NCBI GenBank assembly: GCA_028696805.1
Contig: JAQVGI010000005.1
Coordinates: 1 to 43,525, forward strand
DNA: 43,525 nucleotides
Direction: 5' to 3'
DNA from: Alphaproteobacteria bacterium
GTDB taxonomy: Bacteria; Pseudomonadota; Alphaproteobacteria; CAAHEQ01; UBA3637
Part shown: positions 33,658-42,954 of the stretch, one piece after another
Position numbering within the stretch: the first letter of the stretch is position 1
Layout of the letters: the number at the start of each line of letters is the position of its first letter
The notes under the pieces: generated by a model
What the model saw: only the letters and a program-made list of their open reading frames with translations
Database searches by the model: none
Told to the model about the DNA's origin: nothing
Translations under genes and position numbers: made by a program

Positions 33658-34623
33658 CTAGCCGGTTTCTTTCGGAACGCCGCGGGCGCGCGGGTGGGCG
33701 CGGTCGTAGACTTTTTTCAGCTGGATGGTCGTCACCTCGGTGTAGCGCTGGGTCGCCGACAGCGACGCGTGCCCCAGCAGCTCCTGAACCGTCCGCAGGT
33801 CGCCGCCGCCTTGCAGCAGGTGCGTCGCGAAGCTGTGCCGCAGCGCGTGCGGCGTCAACGTGTCCGGCAGGTTCAGCGCATAGCGTATGCTCCGCACATT
33901 GCGCTGGACGACGCCGGGGTTCAGCCTGTCCCCCTGCTTGCCGACGAACAGCGGCGCGCGCGTATCCGGGCACGGATGCGCCGACAGGCAGGCGCCGATC
34001 GCCTTCTTCACGACCGGCAGCAGCGGCACGACGCGCTGCTTGCCGCCCTTGCCGGTGATGGTGAAGGCAGAGCCGGCGCCCGCCACATCGCCGACGTTCA
34101 GCGACAGCGCTTCGGCGATCCGCAGCCCGCACCCGTACATCAGCAGATACAGCGCCCTGTCGCGTTTCGCCTGCCACGGCTGCGCCGCCGTTTCGGACGC
34201 CTTGTCCAAGAAGCGGCGCGCGTCCTCGACGGACAGCGGGTGCGGCAGCGTCCGCCCGATGCGCGCGGACCGGACGGCCATGATCGCGGTATTTTCGGCC
34301 AAGTCCCGCGCCGTCAGGTACTTGTAGAAATGCCGCAGAGCGGACATGCCGCGCGCCAGCGAGGGGCGCGATATGTTGCGGCCGGACCGGGCGACCAGAA
34401 ACGCGCGGAAATCGGACACGCCGAGCGACCGGATGTCCGCCAGGGCGATTTCCGGCTTTTCCAGATGCGGCGCCAGGAAGGCGAAAAACGCCTGCATGTC
34501 CTGCAGGTAGGCGTCCGCCGTGTGGCGCGCCAGCCGGCGTTCCAACATCATGTAATCCCGCCATTCCCGGATGAGGGTGTTCAGGGATGAATCCGCTTGC
34601 GAAATCAGCTTGTGTTCCGGCAT
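33658..34623 (-). CDS. xerC: Tyrosine recombinase XerC
   Basis: Site-specific recombinase that with XerD resolves chromosome dimers at dif, 321 aa. The N-terminal SAM-like DNA-binding domain spans about 15-105. The catalytic set is complete: Arg in GCGLRIAE, Lys in GKGGKQR, HALRHSFATHLL, the second His in LGHASL and the nucleophile Tyr in SATQRYTE. ATG at 34623 is preceded by AAAGGA; an earlier in-frame ATG at 34668 overlaps the priA start region. It looks like the housekeeping enzyme, not an island integrase. It ends in TAG and is divergent from priA. Confidence 0.9.
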   Translation of the reverse strand: MPEHKLISQADSSLNTLIREWRDYMMLERRLARHTADAYLQDMQAFFAFLAPHLEKPEIALADIRSLGVSDFRAFLVARSGRNISRPSLARGMSALRHFYKYLTARDLAENTAIMAVRSARIGRTLPHPLSVEDARRFLDKASETAAQPWQAKRDRALYLLMYGCGLRIAEALSLNVGDVAGAGSAFTITGKGGKQRVVPLLPVVKKAIGACLSAHPCPDTRAPLFVGKQGDRLNPGVVQRNVRSIRYALNLPDTLTPHALRHSFATHLLQGGGDLRTVQELLGHASLSATQRYTEVTTIQLKKVYDRAHPRARGVPKETG

Positions 34624-34669
34624 GTTTTGATGTATCCTTTCCGTTAACAATAACCGAAAGACAAACAAA

Positions 34670-36622
34670 ATGCAACGGATAAGCGTTTTATTCCCGACAC
34701 CGACGGGGTGCTACGACTATCGGGCGGAAGCTGACATGCCCGCCGGCGCCTTCGTGCGCGTGCCGTTCGGCCGGCGGCAAGCCGTCGGCGTCGTGTGGGA
34801 CGCGCCGCCGGACAATACGATACCGCCCGAAAAAATCAAGCCCGCGGCGGAAATCCTGTCCGTTCCGCCGCTCGGCGCGCAGACGATCGCGTTCGTGAAC
34901 TGGGTCGCCGGATACACTCTGTCGCCGGTCGGCATGGTTTTGAAGATGGCCCTGATACCCGACCTGGAAAAAACGAGCAAAAAGCCGCTGACGTTCGGCG
35001 CGCCCGACCCGGCGCACCAGACCATCCGTTTTTCGGATAAACAAGCCGAGGCGGTCCGGCAGCTGGCCGGCATCGACGGATTCGGCGTCGCGCTGCTGGA
35101 CGGCGTGACGGGCTCGGGCAAAACGGAAGTGTATTTCGAAGCTATCGCGCAACGCCTGGTGGACGGCGGGCAGGTTCTGGTTCTGCTCCCCGAAATCGCA
35201 TTGACGACGGCGTGGCTCGACCGGTTCGAAACGCGGTTCGGCGTCAAGCCGGCTGTGTGGCATTCCGCGCTGACGCCGAAGCAGCGGCGCGACACATGGC
35301 TGGCCGTTGCGCAGGGGCGGACCTCCGTCGTCGTCGGCGCGCGGTCGGCGCTGTTCCTGCCGTTCCGCGATTTGAAATTGATCGTGGTGGACGAAGAGCA
35401 CGACACGTCGTTCAAGCAGGAGGAAGGCGTCCTCTACCATGCGCGCGACATGGCGATCGTGCGCGCGAAAATCGCCGGATGCCCGATTGTCCTGGCTTCC
35501 GCGACGCCGTCATTGGAAACATACTGCAACGCGGCGGCGGGAAAATACCGCCACATCACGTTGCCCGACCGGTTCGCCGACGCGCGGATGCCGGATATCC
35601 TCATCGCCGACATGCGGTGCCGCGACAAGGGCGCCGTGCGTTTCATCTCGCCGCTGCTGTGCCAGAAACTGACCGAGCACTTGGCGCGCGGCGAGCAGGC
35701 GCTGCTCTTCCTCAACCGCCGCGGATACGCGCCGTTGGTGCTGTGCCGCGCCTGCGGGCACCGCTTCCAATGCCCGCACTGCTCGGCGTGGCTGGTCGAG
35801 CACAAATCCGGCGGCCGTCTGCAATGCCACCACTGCGGCCACGCCATCCCGAAACCGGCCGAATGCCCCGCGTGCCATGAGGCGGACAGCCTTGTTTCCT
35901 GCGGCCCCGGCGTCGAGCGCATCCACGAGGAGATAGCCGCGCTGTTCCCCGCGGCGCGCGCGGAAATCGTCACCAGCGAGCACATCGACAACCCCGCGCA
36001 GTTCGCCGACTTGCTGGGCCGCATGCAAACCGGCCTGATCGACATTCTCATCGGCACCCAGATGCTGGCGAAGGGATACCACTTCGCGAACCTGACGCTG
36101 GTCGGCGTCATCGATGCGGACATGGGGCTCGGCGGCGGCGACCTGCGCGCGGGCGAGCGCACGTTCCAGCTGCTGCATCAGGTCATGGGGCGCGCCGGAC
36201 GCGCGGCCAAGCAAGGAACGGCCGTCCTGCAATCGTTCAATCCGGACAACATGATCATCGGCGCGTTGAAAAACAACGACCGGACAGCCTTTTTAGCCGC
36301 CGAAACGCAAGCGCGCCAAATGCTGGAAATGCCGCCGTTCGGCCGTCTGGCCGCCATCATCGTCAGCGGGAAAAACCAGGCGCCGGCCTGGGAGGCCGCC
36401 CGGAAAATCGCAGGCGCGGCTCCAAAGGATGCGGACATCGCAGTTCTGGGCCCCGTCGCGGCGCCGATGGCGTTGCTGCGCAACAAATACCGGTTCCGCA
36501 TCCTGGTGAAAACCGGCAGGGACTGCAAATTGCAAAAGATGCTGGCGGGCTGGCTGAGCCGTGTCCGGTGCCCGGCCGGCGTCGATGTCCGGCTGGACAT
36601 AGATCCGTATAGCTTTTATTAG
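34670..36622 (+). CDS. priA: Primosomal helicase PriA
   Basis: Replication-restart helicase, 650 aa, somewhat shorter than the about 730 aa of E. coli. It has an N-terminal fork-binding region, the Walker A loop GVTGSGKTEVYF (about 146-157), the DEEH box in VVDEEHDTSFKQEE (about 239), and paired zinc cysteines (CRACGHRFQCPHC, then CHHCGHAIP and CPACHE, about 358-403). Helicase motifs TQMLAKGYHF and QVMGRAGR follow. No good ribosome-binding site precedes the ATG; only 46 nt separate it from the divergent xerC start, so both promoters must overlap there. It ends in TAG. Confidence 0.96.
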   Translation: MQRISVLFPTPTGCYDYRAEADMPAGAFVRVPFGRRQAVGVVWDAPPDNTIPPEKIKPAAEILSVPPLGAQTIAFVNWVAGYTLSPVGMVLKMALIPDLEKTSKKPLTFGAPDPAHQTIRFSDKQAEAVRQLAGIDGFGVALLDGVTGSGKTEVYFEAIAQRLVDGGQVLVLLPEIALTTAWLDRFETRFGVKPAVWHSALTPKQRRDTWLAVAQGRTSVVVGARSALFLPFRDLKLIVVDEEHDTSFKQEEGVLYHARDMAIVRAKIAGCPIVLASATPSLETYCNAAAGKYRHITLPDRFADARMPDILIADMRCRDKGAVRFISPLLCQKLTEHLARGEQALLFLNRRGYAPLVLCRACGHRFQCPHCSAWLVEHKSGGRLQCHHCGHAIPKPAECPACHEADSLVSCGPGVERIHEEIAALFPAARAEIVTSEHIDNPAQFADLLGRMQTGLIDILIGTQMLAKGYHFANLTLVGVIDADMGLGGGDLRAGERTFQLLHQVMGRAGRAAKQGTAVLQSFNPDNMIIGALKNNDRTAFLAAETQARQMLEMPPFGRLAAIIVSGKNQAPAWEAARKIAGAAPKDADIAVLGPVAAPMALLRNKYRFRILVKTGRDCKLQKMLAGWLSRVRCPAGVDVRLDIDPYSFY

Positions 36623-37143
36623 CTCCGCACCTGCTCCTTGTCGAAACGCTGCGCGAAGCCATGCGGCGGACGCGGATGGCCGCACACCTTGCGCGCAGGC
36701 GCATACCGCATGCAACTCATAGGCGCGGCGGATGGCGCCGGCTTTTCTTTTTTCAGCCGCTCGTGAATCCGGCAGCGCATCCGGCTCAGGAGACAGACGA
36801 CGGCCTCGCGCATCGGCAGCCGCCCCTGGAACCGGTCGACCAGGCGGCGCGTCGTTCTGGGCAGCAGATTTTGGGACGAGATGAAATCCAGCGCCTCGTC
36901 CATCCATCCCACCCGGATGGCGCGCGCCGTTTCGGGCTGCGCCGGCACGACGACGCGCAGCTTGTTCTCCCCCAGCAGGACGCGCGCCGCATGCTGGAAC
37001 GCTTCCGTTTCGGGGATTTTGTGGCACAGGCGCAGCGCGTTGCAGTTCAATGTTTCGACATCGATGCCCTGAACGGCGTGCTTCGAGTGGTGCTCGACAA
37101 TCCGGCACACCTGTTTTATTCTGTTTTTCAAATCGGCATTCAT
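36619..37143 (-). CDS. Hypothetical protein of 174 aa
   Basis: No family recognised. It is probably cytoplasmic and basic, with a helical first half (MNADLKNRIKQVCRIVEHHS) and a Pro/Arg-rich tail. Cys residues occur in several places (VCRIVE, LNCNALRLCHK, VVCLL, MRCRIHE), without an obvious zinc-finger spacing. The ATG at 37143 is chosen because AGAGGACTGGAA precedes it. A perfect-looking promoter lies at 37177-37205. Its stop overlaps the end of priA by 4 nt, on the opposite strand. Confidence 0.7.
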   Translation of the reverse strand: MNADLKNRIKQVCRIVEHHSKHAVQGIDVETLNCNALRLCHKIPETEAFQHAARVLLGENKLRVVVPAQPETARAIRVGWMDEALDFISSQNLLPRTTRRLVDRFQGRLPMREAVVCLLSRMRCRIHERLKKEKPAPSAAPMSCMRYAPARKVCGHPRPPHGFAQRFDKEQVRS

Positions 37144-37176
37144 TTCCAGTCCTCTCACTGATATTAGAAAGGAGAG

Positions 37177-37205
37177 AACATACCAGACGATGCTGGGTTT
37201 GTCAA
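37177..37205 (-). promoter_or_regulatory. Promoter of the hypothetical gene at 37143
   Basis: TTGACA, 17-nt spacer, TATGTT on the minus strand, 33 nt before the start and just after the cyclophilin stop. Confidence 0.7.
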
Positions 37206-37208
37206 GTT

Positions 37209-37742
37209 TTATTTCGCGTCGGCGGCGACTTGCATTTTGACGATTTTATCCGGATTCGAAACGGCGCCGTTGTTCGCGGAAGTGCCGGCTTTGATGCGGT
37301 CGACGAACTCCATGCCGGACGTCACGCGGCCGAACGCCGTGTATTGTCCGTCCAAAAACCGCGCGTCGGCGAAGCAGATGAAAAACTGGCTGTCCGCGCT
37401 GTTCGGATCGGAAGCGCGCGCCATCGAAATCGTCCCGCGCACATGCGGCGTCTTGTTGAACTCGGCGGGCAGTTTCCGGCCGCTGCCGCCCATGCCGGTG
37501 CCGGTCGGATCGCCCGTCTGCGCCATGAATCCCGGAATCACGCGGTGGAAAACGACGCCGTCGTAGAATCCGGCGCGCGCCAGCTCCTTGATCCGGGCCG
37601 TCGTTTTCGGCGCGGCGGCCGGATCCAGCTCGATCACGACGCGGCCGTCTTTCAAATCCAAATAAAGCGTGTTTTCCTTATCCATGGCATAAACTCCCGT
37701 TGTTAAAATAAGCGTTAAGATAAAAGCGAATAACCTGGTCAT
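37209..37742 (-). CDS. Periplasmic peptidyl-prolyl cis-trans isomerase (cyclophilin)
   Basis: 177-aa cyclophilin-type protein-folding enzyme with a signal peptide (TRLFAFILTLILTTGVYAM), so it acts in the periplasm. Catalytic and substrate-binding blocks are FHRVIPGFMAQTGDPTGTG, SMARASDPNSADSQFFICFA and YTAFGRV. The ATG at 37742 has GGAGG upstream and overlaps the TGA of the 45-aa gene (ATGA). It is the last gene of the gyrA unit. PpiA-like; the exact orthologue is not certain. Confidence 0.92.
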   Translation of the reverse strand: MTRLFAFILTLILTTGVYAMDKENTLYLDLKDGRVVIELDPAAAPKTTARIKELARAGFYDGVVFHRVIPGFMAQTGDPTGTGMGGSGRKLPAEFNKTPHVRGTISMARASDPNSADSQFFICFADARFLDGQYTAFGRVTSGMEFVDRIKAGTSANNGAVSNPDKIVKMQVAADAK

Positions 37743-37876
37743 GGCAGCGCCTCCGTTTGCTGGGGCGGAACGGGCGGTTCGGACTGGCGCAGCCCCAAAA
37801 CGACGCCGAACAGAAATCCCGCGACGAACAGCCAGAAAATATTCCATTTCGTTTTCTTGATACAAATCTTTTTCAT
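37739..37876 (-). CDS. 45-aa single-pass membrane protein
   Basis: Small gene with AGGAAAAAAAG before the ATG, overlapping both neighbours by ATGA, which makes it very likely translated. A basic N-terminus (MKKICIKKTKW) precedes one membrane helix (NIFWLFVAGFLFGVVLGL), followed by a short Pro/Glu/Gln tail that should be periplasmic. No family recognised. Its position between the Cys-rich mini-protein and a periplasmic cyclophilin may hint at envelope work; this is only inference. Confidence 0.7.
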   Translation of the reverse strand: MKKICIKKTKWNIFWLFVAGFLFGVVLGLRQSEPPVPPQQTEALP

Positions 37877-38019
37877 CTTTTTTTCCTGCTTTTCCGATCG
37901 GCGCATTGGCAGACGCGGCACCGGTTGTGGTGGTTCCGGACAAGTTTCCTCCCCCATTTCCAAAAGGCGAACGGCGCCAATAAAATAGCCAAAACAGCGC
38001 AAATCGGGCATGGGCACAT
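37873..38019 (-). CDS. 48-aa cysteine-rich mini-protein
   Basis: It begins MCPCPICAVLAILLAPFAFW, a CPCPIC cluster running into a hydrophobic helix, and ends with a basic tail containing CRVCQC. The six cysteines in two clusters could bind a metal or form a small zinc ribbon at the membrane. AAGGAGAATAAC precedes the ATG, and the gene starts 1 nt after the gyrA TAA. The stop overlaps the next start as ATGA. No family recognised, but tight coupling on both sides supports a real gene. Confidence 0.68.
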   Translation of the reverse strand: MCPCPICAVLAILLAPFAFWKWGRKLVRNHHNRCRVCQCADRKSRKKR

Positions 38020-38020
38020 G

Positions 38021-40786
38021 TTATTCTCCTTGGGTTTCGGTTGCGGGTTCCGCCGGTTCGGCGGCGGGCGCTTCGTCCGCATCATCCATCGTGTTTAGCA
38101 CATCCGCTTCCGATATGCAAGTCGCCGAAACGACTTTTTCATTTTTGCCCAGGCGGAACAAAATCACGCCCATCGTCGACCGGCCGGCGATGCGGATGTC
38201 GTCCGCACGCATGCGGATCAGCTGACCCCCGTCCGTCACAAGCATGATGTGCGATCCGGCCGGAACGGGCATGCTGGCCACCACGGCGGCGGCGCGGCGC
38301 TCGTCGGCCTTGATGTTGGTGACGCCATGCGTGCCGCGCGAGGTGATCCGGTATTCGTAAGCGGAAGAGCGCTTGCCGAATCCCTTCGCCGTGAGGGTCA
38401 GGACGAACTCCTCGTCCGCAGCCATGCGGTCGAACTCCTCGGACGTCAGAACGGCGTCCGACGCGCTTTCGATTTCGACCTCGTCGCCCTCGTCGGACAG
38501 CCCGGCCGCGCGGCGCCGCGCGGCGGCTTCTTTCAGATACGCGTCCCGCTTGTCCATCTCGGCGCGGGCATGCTTCAAAACGGACATCGAAATCACCTTG
38601 TCCCCGTCGGCCAGCCGCATGCCGCGGACGCCCGTCGAAGCGCGCGATTCGAACACGCGGACATCGCTGACCGGAAAGCGGACGCATTTGCCGCCCGCCG
38701 CGGCCAGCAGGATGTCCTGGTCTTCGTCGCAGATCGCCACGCCGACAAGCACGTCGCCGTCGTCCAGCTTCATCGCGATTTTGCCGCCCGCGTTCACGTT
38801 CCAGAAATCGGACAGGCGGTTCCGCCGCACGCCGCCGCTGCGCGTCGCGAACATCACGGTCTGTCCGGCGCATTCGGCCTCGGTTTCCGGCAACGGCAGA
38901 ATCGTCGTGATCGTCTCGCCCTGTTCCAGCGGCAGCAAATTGATCAGCGCCTTGCCCAGCGATTGCGGCGACCCCTCCGGCAGGCGGTAGGTCTTCATCT
39001 TATACACGATGCCGCGGGTCGAAAAGAACAGCAGCGGGCTGTGCGTGTTGGCGACAAACAGCTTGTTGACCTGATCCTCGTCGCGGGTGGACATGCCGGC
39101 GCGCCCCTTGCCGCCGCGGTTCTGCGCGCGGTAGGTGTTCAGCGCGACGCGCTTGATATACCCGGTGTCCGTCACGGTCACGACCATGTTTTCGCGCGGA
39201 ATCAGATCCTCCATGTCCTGCTCGAACTCCGCGTCCTCGATCGTCGTGCGGCGCTCGGATGCGAACTGCTCGCGCACGGCGACCAGCTCCTCGCGGATGA
39301 TCGCGTAGATTTTTTCACGGCTGGCCAGAACGCTCAAATACCCTTTGATCAGGCCGGCCAGCTCGCCCACCTCGTCATGGATCTTGTCGCGCTCCAAACC
39401 CGTCAGGCGGTTCAGCTTCAATTCCAAAATCGCTTTGGCCTGCGCCTCGGACAGCATGTAAGTCCCGTTTTCCACCTTGCGGTCCGGCTCGTCGATCAGC
39501 TGGATCAGCGCATCCACATCCGCCGCATCCCACCGCGTCGCCATCAGGCGCTCGCGCGCGATGGTCGGATCCGCCGCGGTCTTGATCATCTCGATGACTT
39601 TGTCCAGGTTCGCGACGGCAATCGCCAGGCCGACCAGCACATGCGCCCGGTCGCGCGCTTTGGTCAGCTCGTAAATCGTGCGGCGGCGCACCACTTCCTC
39701 GCGGAAAGCGATGAACGCGTCGATCATCTGCTTCAATGTCATCAGCTCCGGCCGGCCGTTGTTCAGCGCCAGCATATTCATGCCGAAGCTGGTTTGCAGC
39801 GGCGTGTATTTATACAGCTGGTTCAAAACAACATCCGGATACGCGTCTTTTTTCAGCTCGACGACGACGCGGACGCCCTGGCGGTCGGATTCGTCGCGCA
39901 GGTCGGCGATGCCCTCGATGATCTTGTCCTTGACCAGCTCGGCCATGCGGATAATCATCTGGGCCTTGTTGACCTGATAAGGCACCTCCGTGATGACGAT
40001 CGCGGGCCTGTCTTTGCGGATTTCCTCGATCGCGCACCGGCCGCGCATCACGACGGATCCGCGCCCCGTCAGGTAGGCGGACCGCGCCCCGCCGCGCCCC
40101 AGAATCACGCCGCCGGTCGGAAAATCCGGCGCCGGCACGATGTCGATCAGCTCGTCCGACGTGATCGCGGGGTTGTCGATCGCCGCGATGCAGGCGGACA
40201 CGACCTCGCCCAGGTTGTGCGGCGGGATATTGGTCGCCATGCCGACCGCGATGCCGCCCGACCCGTTGACCAGGATGTTCGGGAACCGCGCCGGCAAAAC
40301 CGTCGGCTCGGCGCAGGTTTCGTCGTAGTTCGGGCGGAAATCGACGGTGTCCTTTTCCAAATCGTCCAGCAGGTAGTGCGCCGTCTGGGCCAGCTTGGCC
40401 TCGGTGTAGCGCATCGCGGCCGCCGAATCGCCGTCCATCGATCCGAAGTTCCCCTGCGGCGCGATCAGCGGCACGCGCATCGAGAAATCCTGCGCCATCC
40501 GCACCATCGCGTCATAGATGGAGCTGTCGCCGTGCGGGTGGTATTTGCCCATCACGTCGCCGACGATGCGCGCCGATTTGCGGAACGGCTTATTGTAGTC
40601 ATACCCGTTTTCGTGCATCGAGAACAAAATGCGGCGGTGCACGGGCTTCAGGCCGTCGCGCACATCCGGCAGCGCGCGCGACACGATCACGCTCATCGCG
40701 TAATCCAGGTAGCACTTGCGCATTTCATCTTCAATCGGCGTCAAAACGGTGTCCAGCGTGCCGGTCGATATTGCTGTTTCGTTCAT
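38021..40786 (-). CDS. gyrA: DNA gyrase subunit A
   Basis: Type II topoisomerase subunit that cuts and rejoins DNA to add negative supercoils, 921 aa. The catalytic tyrosine is Tyr127 ([11 protein letters not shown]). The quinolone region reads [19 protein letters not shown]; Ser88 and Asp92, equal to E. coli Ser83 and Asp87, are unchanged, so no common resistance substitution is seen. The C-terminal beta-pinwheel is present with the [10 protein letters not shown] GyrA-box-like block; an acidic tail follows. AAGGAGCAAAAGA precedes the ATG. It is first in a unit with two mini-genes and a cyclophilin. An ORF repeating its N-terminus lies 104 nt upstream. Confidence 0.97.
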   Translation of the reverse strand: MNETAISTGTLDTVLTPIEDEMRKCYLDYAMSVIVSRALPDVRDGLKPVHRRILFSMHENGYDYNKPFRKSARIVGDVMGKYHPHGDSSIYDAMVRMAQDFSMRVPLIAPQGNFGSMDGDSAAAMRYTEAKLAQTAHYLLDDLEKDTVDFRPNYDETCAEPTVLPARFPNILVNGSGGIAVGMATNIPPHNLGEVVSACIAAIDNPAITSDELIDIVPAPDFPTGGVILGRGGARSAYLTGRGSVVMRGRCAIEEIRKDRPAIVITEVPYQVNKAQMIIRMAELVKDKIIEGIADLRDESDRQGVRVVVELKKDAYPDVVLNQLYKYTPLQTSFGMNMLALNNGRPELMTLKQMIDAFIAFREEVVRRRTIYELTKARDRAHVLVGLAIAVANLDKVIEMIKTAADPTIARERLMATRWDAADVDALIQLIDEPDRKVENGTYMLSEAQAKAILELKLNRLTGLERDKIHDEVGELAGLIKGYLSVLASREKIYAIIREELVAVREQFASERRTTIEDAEFEQDMEDLIPRENMVVTVTDTGYIKRVALNTYRAQNRGGKGRAGMSTRDEDQVNKLFVANTHSPLLFFSTRGIVYKMKTYRLPEGSPQSLGKALINLLPLEQGETITTILPLPETEAECAGQTVMFATRSGGVRRNRLSDFWNVNAGGKIAMKLDDGDVLVGVAICDEDQDILLAAAGGKCVRFPVSDVRVFESRASTGVRGMRLADGDKVISMSVLKHARAEMDKRDAYLKEAAARRRAAGLSDEGDEVEIESASDAVLTSEEFDRMAADEEFVLTLTAKGFGKRSSAYEYRITSRGTHGVTNIKADERRAAAVVASMPVPAGSHIMLVTDGGQLIRMRADDIRIAGRSTMGVILFRLGKNEKVVSATCISEADVLNTMDDADEAPAAEPAEPATETQGE

Positions 40787-40889
40787 TCTTTTGCTCCTTG
40801 CTTGCTCTTATACTCAAACCCTGCCTGACAGGCGATGGATTGAAACCGGATAATCCTAATTTCCTCGCTCACCCCGCTCGTCAATAAGG
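40787..40889 (-). promoter_or_regulatory. gyrA leader region between mini-ORF and gyrA
   Basis: 103 nt. It contains an 11-bp palindrome GCCTGTCAGGC (40823-40833, minus-strand reading) that could be an operator or a small hairpin, and a TATAAG about 20 nt before the gyrA ribosome-binding site without a good -35 box. A TTGACG near 40885 has no -10 box at the usual distance. Confidence 0.35.
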
Positions 40890-40967
40890 TTATCCGCGTT
40901 TCAGTTCATCTTCAATCGGCGTCAAAACGGTGTCCAGCGTGCCGGTCGAAATCGCAGTTTCGTTCAT
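40890..40967 (-). CDS. 25-codon ORF duplicating the GyrA N-terminus
   Basis: The ORF begins with a strong AGGGAGAACC box and ATG at 40967. Its first 21 codons encode the same residues as gyrA codons 1-21 (MNETAISTG...TPIEDE), then LKRG and TAA. Over those 63 nt the two DNA copies differ at three places only, the third bases of codons 4, 5 and 6 (ACT/ACA, GCG/GCA, ATT/ATA), all silent. It may be a leader peptide controlling gyrA, or the scar of a partial duplication or an imported gyrA 5' end. Confidence 0.65.
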   Translation of the reverse strand: MNETAISTGTLDTVLTPIEDELKRG

Positions 40968-41090
40968 GTGGTTCTCCCTAAATCGCAGCCATATCACTTC
41001 CGATACGGGGGAGGAAAGAGCGAGCCGCACCGCAAGAATATGCGGCGCGCCCGTCGAAAATCCAGCCTAACCGCCCGCCGATATCATTTT
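40968..41090. other. Spacer between ssb and the gyrA mini-ORF
   Basis: No ORF and no clear promoter found. It holds a GC-rich inverted region (CGCCGCATATTCTTGCGGTGCGG on the minus strand is only partly paired) that might weakly terminate ssb transcription. Confidence 0.3.
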
Positions 41091-41561
41091 CTAAAACGGA
41101 ATCTCGTCGTCGAACGCGGCGGTGCCGGTTTTGGCAGTGTCCGCTTCAATCGGCGCGGAATCCCATCCCGACCCGGATTCGGCGTTGCCCTCCGTCGAGC
41201 GGCCCTCGCCGGAACGGGTGTCCAGGCTGACCAGCTCGCCGCGGAAATTGCCCAGGACAACCTCGGTGGAATACTTCTCGACGCCGGCGGAATCCGTGAA
41301 CTTGCGCGTCTGCAAGGCGCCCTCCACATAGACCTTCGAGCCTTTTTTCAGGAACTTTTCGGCGAAATCCGCCAGCGCCTGGTTGAACAGGACGACGCGG
41401 TGCCATTCCGTTTTTTCCTGACGCTCGCCGGATTTGTCTTTCCAGCTGTCCGATGTCGCGAGGGACAGGTTCACGACCTTGCTGCCCGAGGCGGTGTGGC
41501 GCACTTCGGGATCGCGTCCCAAATTCCCCACGAGAATCACTTTGTTGATACTTCCTGGCAT
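41091..41561 (-). CDS. ssb: Single-stranded DNA-binding protein
   Basis: 156-aa SSB. The OB-fold (residues about 4-110) starts NKVILVGNLGRDPEVRHTAS and includes EWHRVVLF, GSKVYVEGALQTRKF and TEVVLGNF. A Gly/Ser-rich linker leads to the conserved acidic tip DDEIPF, which recruits partner proteins. The stop is TAG directly after that tip. GAAAGGAAAT precedes the ATG at 41561. Confidence 0.97.
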   Translation of the reverse strand: MPGSINKVILVGNLGRDPEVRHTASGSKVVNLSLATSDSWKDKSGERQEKTEWHRVVLFNQALADFAEKFLKKGSKVYVEGALQTRKFTDSAGVEKYSTEVVLGNFRGELVSLDTRSGEGRSTEGNAESGSGWDSAPIEADTAKTGTAAFDDEIPF

Positions 41562-41603
41562 CTGTATTTCCTTTCATTTTGATAAAAAAGCGCTATCGGC
41601 TCC

Positions 41604-41632
41604 AGCCTAGCATTTTTTCGCGCGCCTGGCAA
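41604..41632 (-). promoter_or_regulatory. Promoter of ssb
   Basis: TTGCCA, 17-nt spacer, TAGGCT on the minus strand, 42 nt before the ATG. Confidence 0.6.
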
Positions 41633-41718
41633 GAAAAAAATACACAAAAAGGGATTATTTCGGCGGCCGGACCGGACGGCCGGCGGAAGGCCGGAACGGA
41701 CGGATTTCCGCCCGTTTG

Positions 41719-42954
41719 CTATGCGCACAGCGCCAGCAGAATCCCCGCCGCGATCGCCGAGCCGATCGACCCGGCCACATTGGCCCCCATCGCGTGCATC
41801 ACCAGGTGGTTGTCGGGGTTTTCCTCCTGCCCCACCTTTTCGGAAACGCGCGCCGCCATCGGAATGGCCGACACGCCGGCGGATCCGATCAGCGGATTGA
41901 TTTTCTGCCGCAGGAAAAGGTTCATCAGCTTCGCCATCAGGACGCCGCAGGCCGTTCCGATGGCGAAAGCGGCGATGCCCAGCGCCAGGACGACCAGCGT
42001 CTGGGGGATCAGGAACGATTCGGCGGACATCTTGGAGCCGATGGCCAGCCCCAGCAGCGCCGTGACGACATTGATCAGCTCGTTCCCCAGCGCGCGCGCC
42101 AGCCTGTCCGTCACGCCGCTTTCCCGCAGCAGGTTCCCGAACATCAGCGTGCCGATCATCGGCGTCGCCATCGGCACGCAGAGCCCCGCCACGATCGTCA
42201 CCGCGATCGGAAACAGGATCTTTTCGCGCTTGGAAACGGGGCGCAGCTGGGTCATGCGGATCGCGCGCTCCTTTTTCGTCGTCAGCAGCCGCATGATCGG
42301 CGGCTGGATCACCGGCACCAGCGCCATATACGAATAGGCGGCCACCGCGATGGCGCCCAGCAGCTCCGGCGCCAGCCGGCCGGCCATGAATATGGAGGTC
42401 GGCCCGTCCGCGCCGCCGATGATTGCGATGGAGGCGGCCTGCTTGATCGTCAGGTCCAGAAACGGCAGCCAATGCCCCAGCGCGACGGCCCCCAGAAATG
42501 TGCCGAAAATGGCGAACTGCGCCGCGCCGCCCAGCAGCATCGTCTTCGGCCGGGCCAGCAGCGGGCCGAAATCCGTCAGCGCCCCGACCCCCAGGAAAAT
42601 CAGCAGCGGAAACAGCCCCGTCGTAATGCCGAACTGATACAGGATATGCAGGAAGCCGCCCGGCGCGTCTATCGCGGATCCCGGAATGTTGACCAGTATC
42701 CCGCCGGCCGCAATCGGCACCAGCAGCAGCGGCTCGAACTTTTTCACAATGCCCAGATACAGCAATACCAGGCAGATGCCGATCATGACCAGCTGGCCGA
42801 TGCTTTCGGGCATCAGCATGCCAGCGGGCGTGTCCTGGGTCAAAAGCATGTAAATCCCCGTCTGGCGCAGGATATTCTGAATATCGGGGAAAACGAACCC
42901 GAGCCCGACGGCGGCCGCGATCGTCGCCAGGATGTAAGAAAAATATCTAACCAT
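41719..42954 (-). CDS. oadB: Sodium-pumping oxaloacetate decarboxylase beta subunit (OadB/GcdB family)
   Basis: Membrane carrier subunit that couples decarboxylation of the carboxybiotin to sodium export, 411 aa with about 9-11 membrane segments. The sodium-site block [10 protein letters not shown] lies near residue 180, and the second family block is [20 protein letters not shown] near 345, followed by [18 protein letters not shown]. The ATG at 42954 overlaps the end of oadA by 8 nt (ATGGTTAG). It ends in TAG. Related beta subunits of methylmalonyl-CoA or glutaconyl-CoA decarboxylases are alternatives. Confidence 0.9.
   Translation of the reverse strand: MVRYFSYILATIAAAVGLGFVFPDIQNILRQTGIYMLLTQDTPAGMLMPESIGQLVMIGICLVLLYLGIVKKFEPLLLVPIAAGGILVNIPGSAIDAPGGFLHILYQFGITTGLFPLLIFLGVGALTDFGPLLARPKTMLLGGAAQFAIFGTFLGAVALGHWLPFLDLTIKQAASIAIIGGADGPTSIFMAGRLAPELLGAIAVAAYSYMALVPVIQPPIMRLLTTKKERAIRMTQLRPVSKREKILFPIAVTIVAGLCVPMATPMIGTLMFGNLLRESGVTDRLARALGNELINVVTALLGLAIGSKMSAESFLIPQTLVVLALGIAAFAIGTACGVLMAKLMNLFLRQKINPLIGSAGVSAIPMAARVSEKVGQEENPDNHLVMHAMGANVAGSIGSAIAAGILLALCA

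Noticed and set aside
33658-34623. XerC as the integrase of a genomic island
   Set aside because: It has the size, motif set and GC-rich style of the housekeeping recombinase, and is far from the AT-rich island and from any tRNA.
38249-40828. Plus-strand open frame of 859 codons
   Set aside because: It is exactly antisense to gyrA, with low-complexity Arg/His/Gln/Asp composition and no start signals.
41640-41718. Terminator after oadB
   Set aside because: Inverted GGCCG/CGGCC repeats are present, but the T tract lies too far from any stem for a convincing intrinsic terminator.
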